A stretch of 64,000 nt of DNA from Aquiflexum balticum DSM 16537 (GTDB taxonomy: Bacteria; Bacteroidota; Bacteroidia; Cytophagales; Cyclobacteriaceae). Position 1 is the first letter of the stretch. Each line of letters starts with the position of its first letter. Under the pieces are notes generated by a model. The model was not told the DNA's origin. It saw nothing but the letters and a program-made list of their open reading frames with translations, and ran no database searches. Below, piece by piece: positions 62,669-64,000 of the stretch. The position numbers were made by a program, and so were the translations under genes. The stretch is taken from assembly GCF_900176595.1 (NCBI RefSeq), contig NZ_LT838813.1:5102001-5166000 (forward strand), read 5' to 3'.

Positions 62669-62837
62669 TGAAGTCAAACGTCTGATGCTGGACTGGGTGG
62701 GTTTGCAATTATACCCTTTTATCTTTTCCAATTTGCAATTGGACAATGTAACCAAACAGCCTAACGAAAGGTAATTCTTGGCAACTTGAATTACAAATTC
62801 AACATGATAGAAAGGCGTAGTTACAAAATACGCTTAG
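62669..62837. repeat. Repeat B, uninterrupted
   Basis: The copy runs from GAAGTCAAACG through GACTGGGTGGGTTTGCAATT, ACCAAACAGCCTAACGAAAG to AATACGCTTAGG. It aligns with 60240-60271 plus 61675-61812, and so represents the empty site of IS110 copy 2. Repeats A and B lie on either side of the YoeB/YefM pair. Confidence 0.75.
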
Positions 62838-63035
62838 GGCCAACACCAAACTTCAACTAGTCGGAGATTTCATCATTTAATAAAAAGCTGTGAACTACCC
62901 GGCAACCAGAACACGCCACAGCTCATTCCATATTCCAAAAATCCCATTGGCCCCATTTAAAGAAAAATATTTTATCTTTCATGGGATATTATTTACTTTC
63001 AGGCTTTATTTCTTTCTCCCTATTACCCCTCAAGT
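62838..63035. other. Spacer at the right edge of the accessory island
   Basis: No gene was recognised. No copy of the tRNA-Ser 3' end that could be the right attachment site was found here or elsewhere in the window. Confidence 0.4.
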
Positions 63036-64000
63036 ATGAAAATTAATTTCACAGTATTTAAGACCGGACTTCTTGTCCTGATAGCTGCTTTTACACTTTT
63101 TTCCTGTCAACAGGAAGCCACCAAAACTGAAACCATCGATAACCCTTTTTCGGGTCCAAGTCCCTGGCCGGAAATCCGTAAAGAAAGAATTCAGAAACTT
63201 CTTCCCGAAGCCATGAAAACTGCCGGTGTGGATGCTTGGGTCATTATTTGTCGGGAAAACAACAATGACCCCATTGCACACCATATAGGCGGAGAAAATG
63301 CAGGCGGTACGGCACTCTTCCTTTTCTTTTTGGAAAATGACCAGGTAAAATCTGTCGTGTATTCTCCCATTGGCGAAGCTACTGCCCTGGCTGACCTGAA
63401 AATCCATGATGAGGTTATTCCTGTGGAAAGAGGAAATTCTGCCCTTACAGATGCATCCATGTTTTTGCTTGCTAAGGATTTTAAAAAAATAGCTGTTAAC
63501 AGTTCGTACGAAAATGCCTTATCAGACGGTCTCAGCTATACCCAAAGGAAAACCCTTGAAGAAGTTCTGGGCAATCAGGCTGACCGGATGGTGTCTTCCG
63601 ATGACCTGGTCTATGAATGGCTTTCTGTCAAACTGCCCTCTGAAGTAGAGATTATGACCAAAGCTGCTGAATTGACTGCTAAATGGCAATACGAGGCCTA
63701 TCAACAGGTCATCCCCGGCAAAAGTACAGATGCCGATATTGCAAGATACCTCAAAAATAAAATGGCAGAATATGGAGTCAAAGATGGTTGGTCTCCCGAT
63801 CAAAATCCAAATGTCAACTCCGGACCTGACCGGGGACATTCCCATGCCACCGATAGAGTCATCATGCCCGGAGATGTAATCCAAACGGATTTTGGGATAA
63901 GGGTTTGGGATATGTGGGTATCTGATATCCAAAGATTTGCCTATGTACTGAGGGAAGGGGAAACATCCGCCCCTGATTCAGTTCAGTTTTATTTTGAATC
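63036..64000 (+). CDS. M24-family (Xaa-Pro aminopeptidase-like) lipoprotein, partial
   Basis: An open frame starts at ATG 63036 and runs off the window end. It begins with a lipoprotein signal (MKINFTVFKTGLLVLIAAFT, lipobox LFSC). A creatinase-like N-terminal domain follows (VDAWVIICRENNNDP). The beginning of the pita-bread catalytic domain shows DRGHSHATDRVIMPGD with IQTDFGIRV and VSDIQRFAYVL, which carry the two metal-binding Asp residues. Family members release N-terminal residues next to proline; here at the periplasmic side. The C-terminal His and Glu ligands lie beyond the window. Confidence 0.9.
   Translation, partial: MKINFTVFKTGLLVLIAAFTLFSCQQEATKTETIDNPFSGPSPWPEIRKERIQKLLPEAMKTAGVDAWVIICRENNNDPIAHHIGGENAGGTALFLFFLENDQVKSVVYSPIGEATALADLKIHDEVIPVERGNSALTDASMFLLAKDFKKIAVNSSYENALSDGLSYTQRKTLEEVLGNQADRMVSSDDLVYEWLSVKLPSEVEIMTKAAELTAKWQYEAYQQVIPGKSTDADIARYLKNKMAEYGVKDGWSPDQNPNVNSGPDRGHSHATDRVIMPGDVIQTDFGIRVWDMWVSDIQRFAYVLREGETSAPDSVQFYFE

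Noticed and set aside
45636-62837. Prophage
   Set aside because: There is an integrase next to a tRNA, but no capsid, tail, portal, terminase or lysis gene; the contents are RHS, IS and toxin-antitoxin genes.
45266-62837. A second attachment site copied from the tRNA-Ser 3' end
   Set aside because: Searched by eye for GGGTTCGAATCCCTCC; no copy was found in the window.
1-64000. CRISPR array or Cas genes
   Set aside because: No regularly spaced 25-40 bp repeats with unique spacers and no Cas motifs were seen; the repeats present are REPs, duplications and word tracts.

Overview
This window comes from a member of the Bacteroidota, most likely Cytophagales and close to Cyclobacteriaceae. The evidence is moderate-to-low GC, promoters of the TTG / TAnnTTTG type instead of the proteobacterial -35/-10, many lipoproteins, a C-terminal type IX secretion sorting domain, two-component-regulator propeller proteins, DUF5916 and DUF6443-type RHS proteins, and IS families typical of the group. 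The exact species cannot be read from the sequence.

Left part (1-45,180) is mainly a metabolic and envelope chromosome with scattered insertions. It holds a DegT-type sugar aminotransferase; an IS1634-family element whose 54-bp target duplication lies just upstream of a three-gene 2-oxoacid:ferredoxin oxidoreductase operon; two propeller lipoproteins facing a membrane-anchored winged-helix regulator across a phased operator; an RhlE helicase; a SoxB/UshA-like metallophosphoesterase; a TraB/GumN protein; an IS1380-family element inserted in a palindromic repeat; and an ABC transporter whose permease is fused to an M1 peptidase. Next come a phosphoribosyltransferase fused to a Tat-motif aldo/keto reductase, an epimerase gene partly duplicated around a RelE-type toxin-antitoxin pair, a type IX-secreted Gly-rich surface protein, a YtcJ-like amidohydrolase, an LEA14-like lipoprotein, a DbpA-like helicase, acetate kinase overlapping a HEPN-CBS protein, a DUF5916 outer-membrane protein and an MlrC-like M81 lipoprotein.

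Right part (45,181-62,840) is an accessory island. It starts at tRNA-Ser(UGA) and a tyrosine recombinase and carries a decaying array of RHS toxin tips with their immunity genes, all on the minus strand. The tips include an NleD/M91-like metallopeptidase, a JAB/JAMM-like domain, an HEVTE-motif domain and at least two of unknown type. Every cassette restarts at the same YLYNGKEL core motif, as expected for silent cassettes exchanged by recombination. Three cassettes end against a convergent XRE-family regulator that has lost its N-terminal DNA-binding part. REP-like palindromes have inserted in the RHS frames at several places, and a RAYT (REP transposase) remnant lies nearby.

Two identical inverted IS110-family elements bracket the most degraded cassette. 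Their 211-nt left ends fold, by eye, into two guide-bearing loops whose guides match the target flanks and the element's own ends. That is the layout of an IS621-type bridge RNA and is the strongest mechanistic signal in the window. A Phd/YoeB toxin-antitoxin pair between long direct repeats and the start of an M24 peptidase lipoprotein close the window.

All calls come from reading motifs and aligning stretches by eye. No database search or folding program was run.
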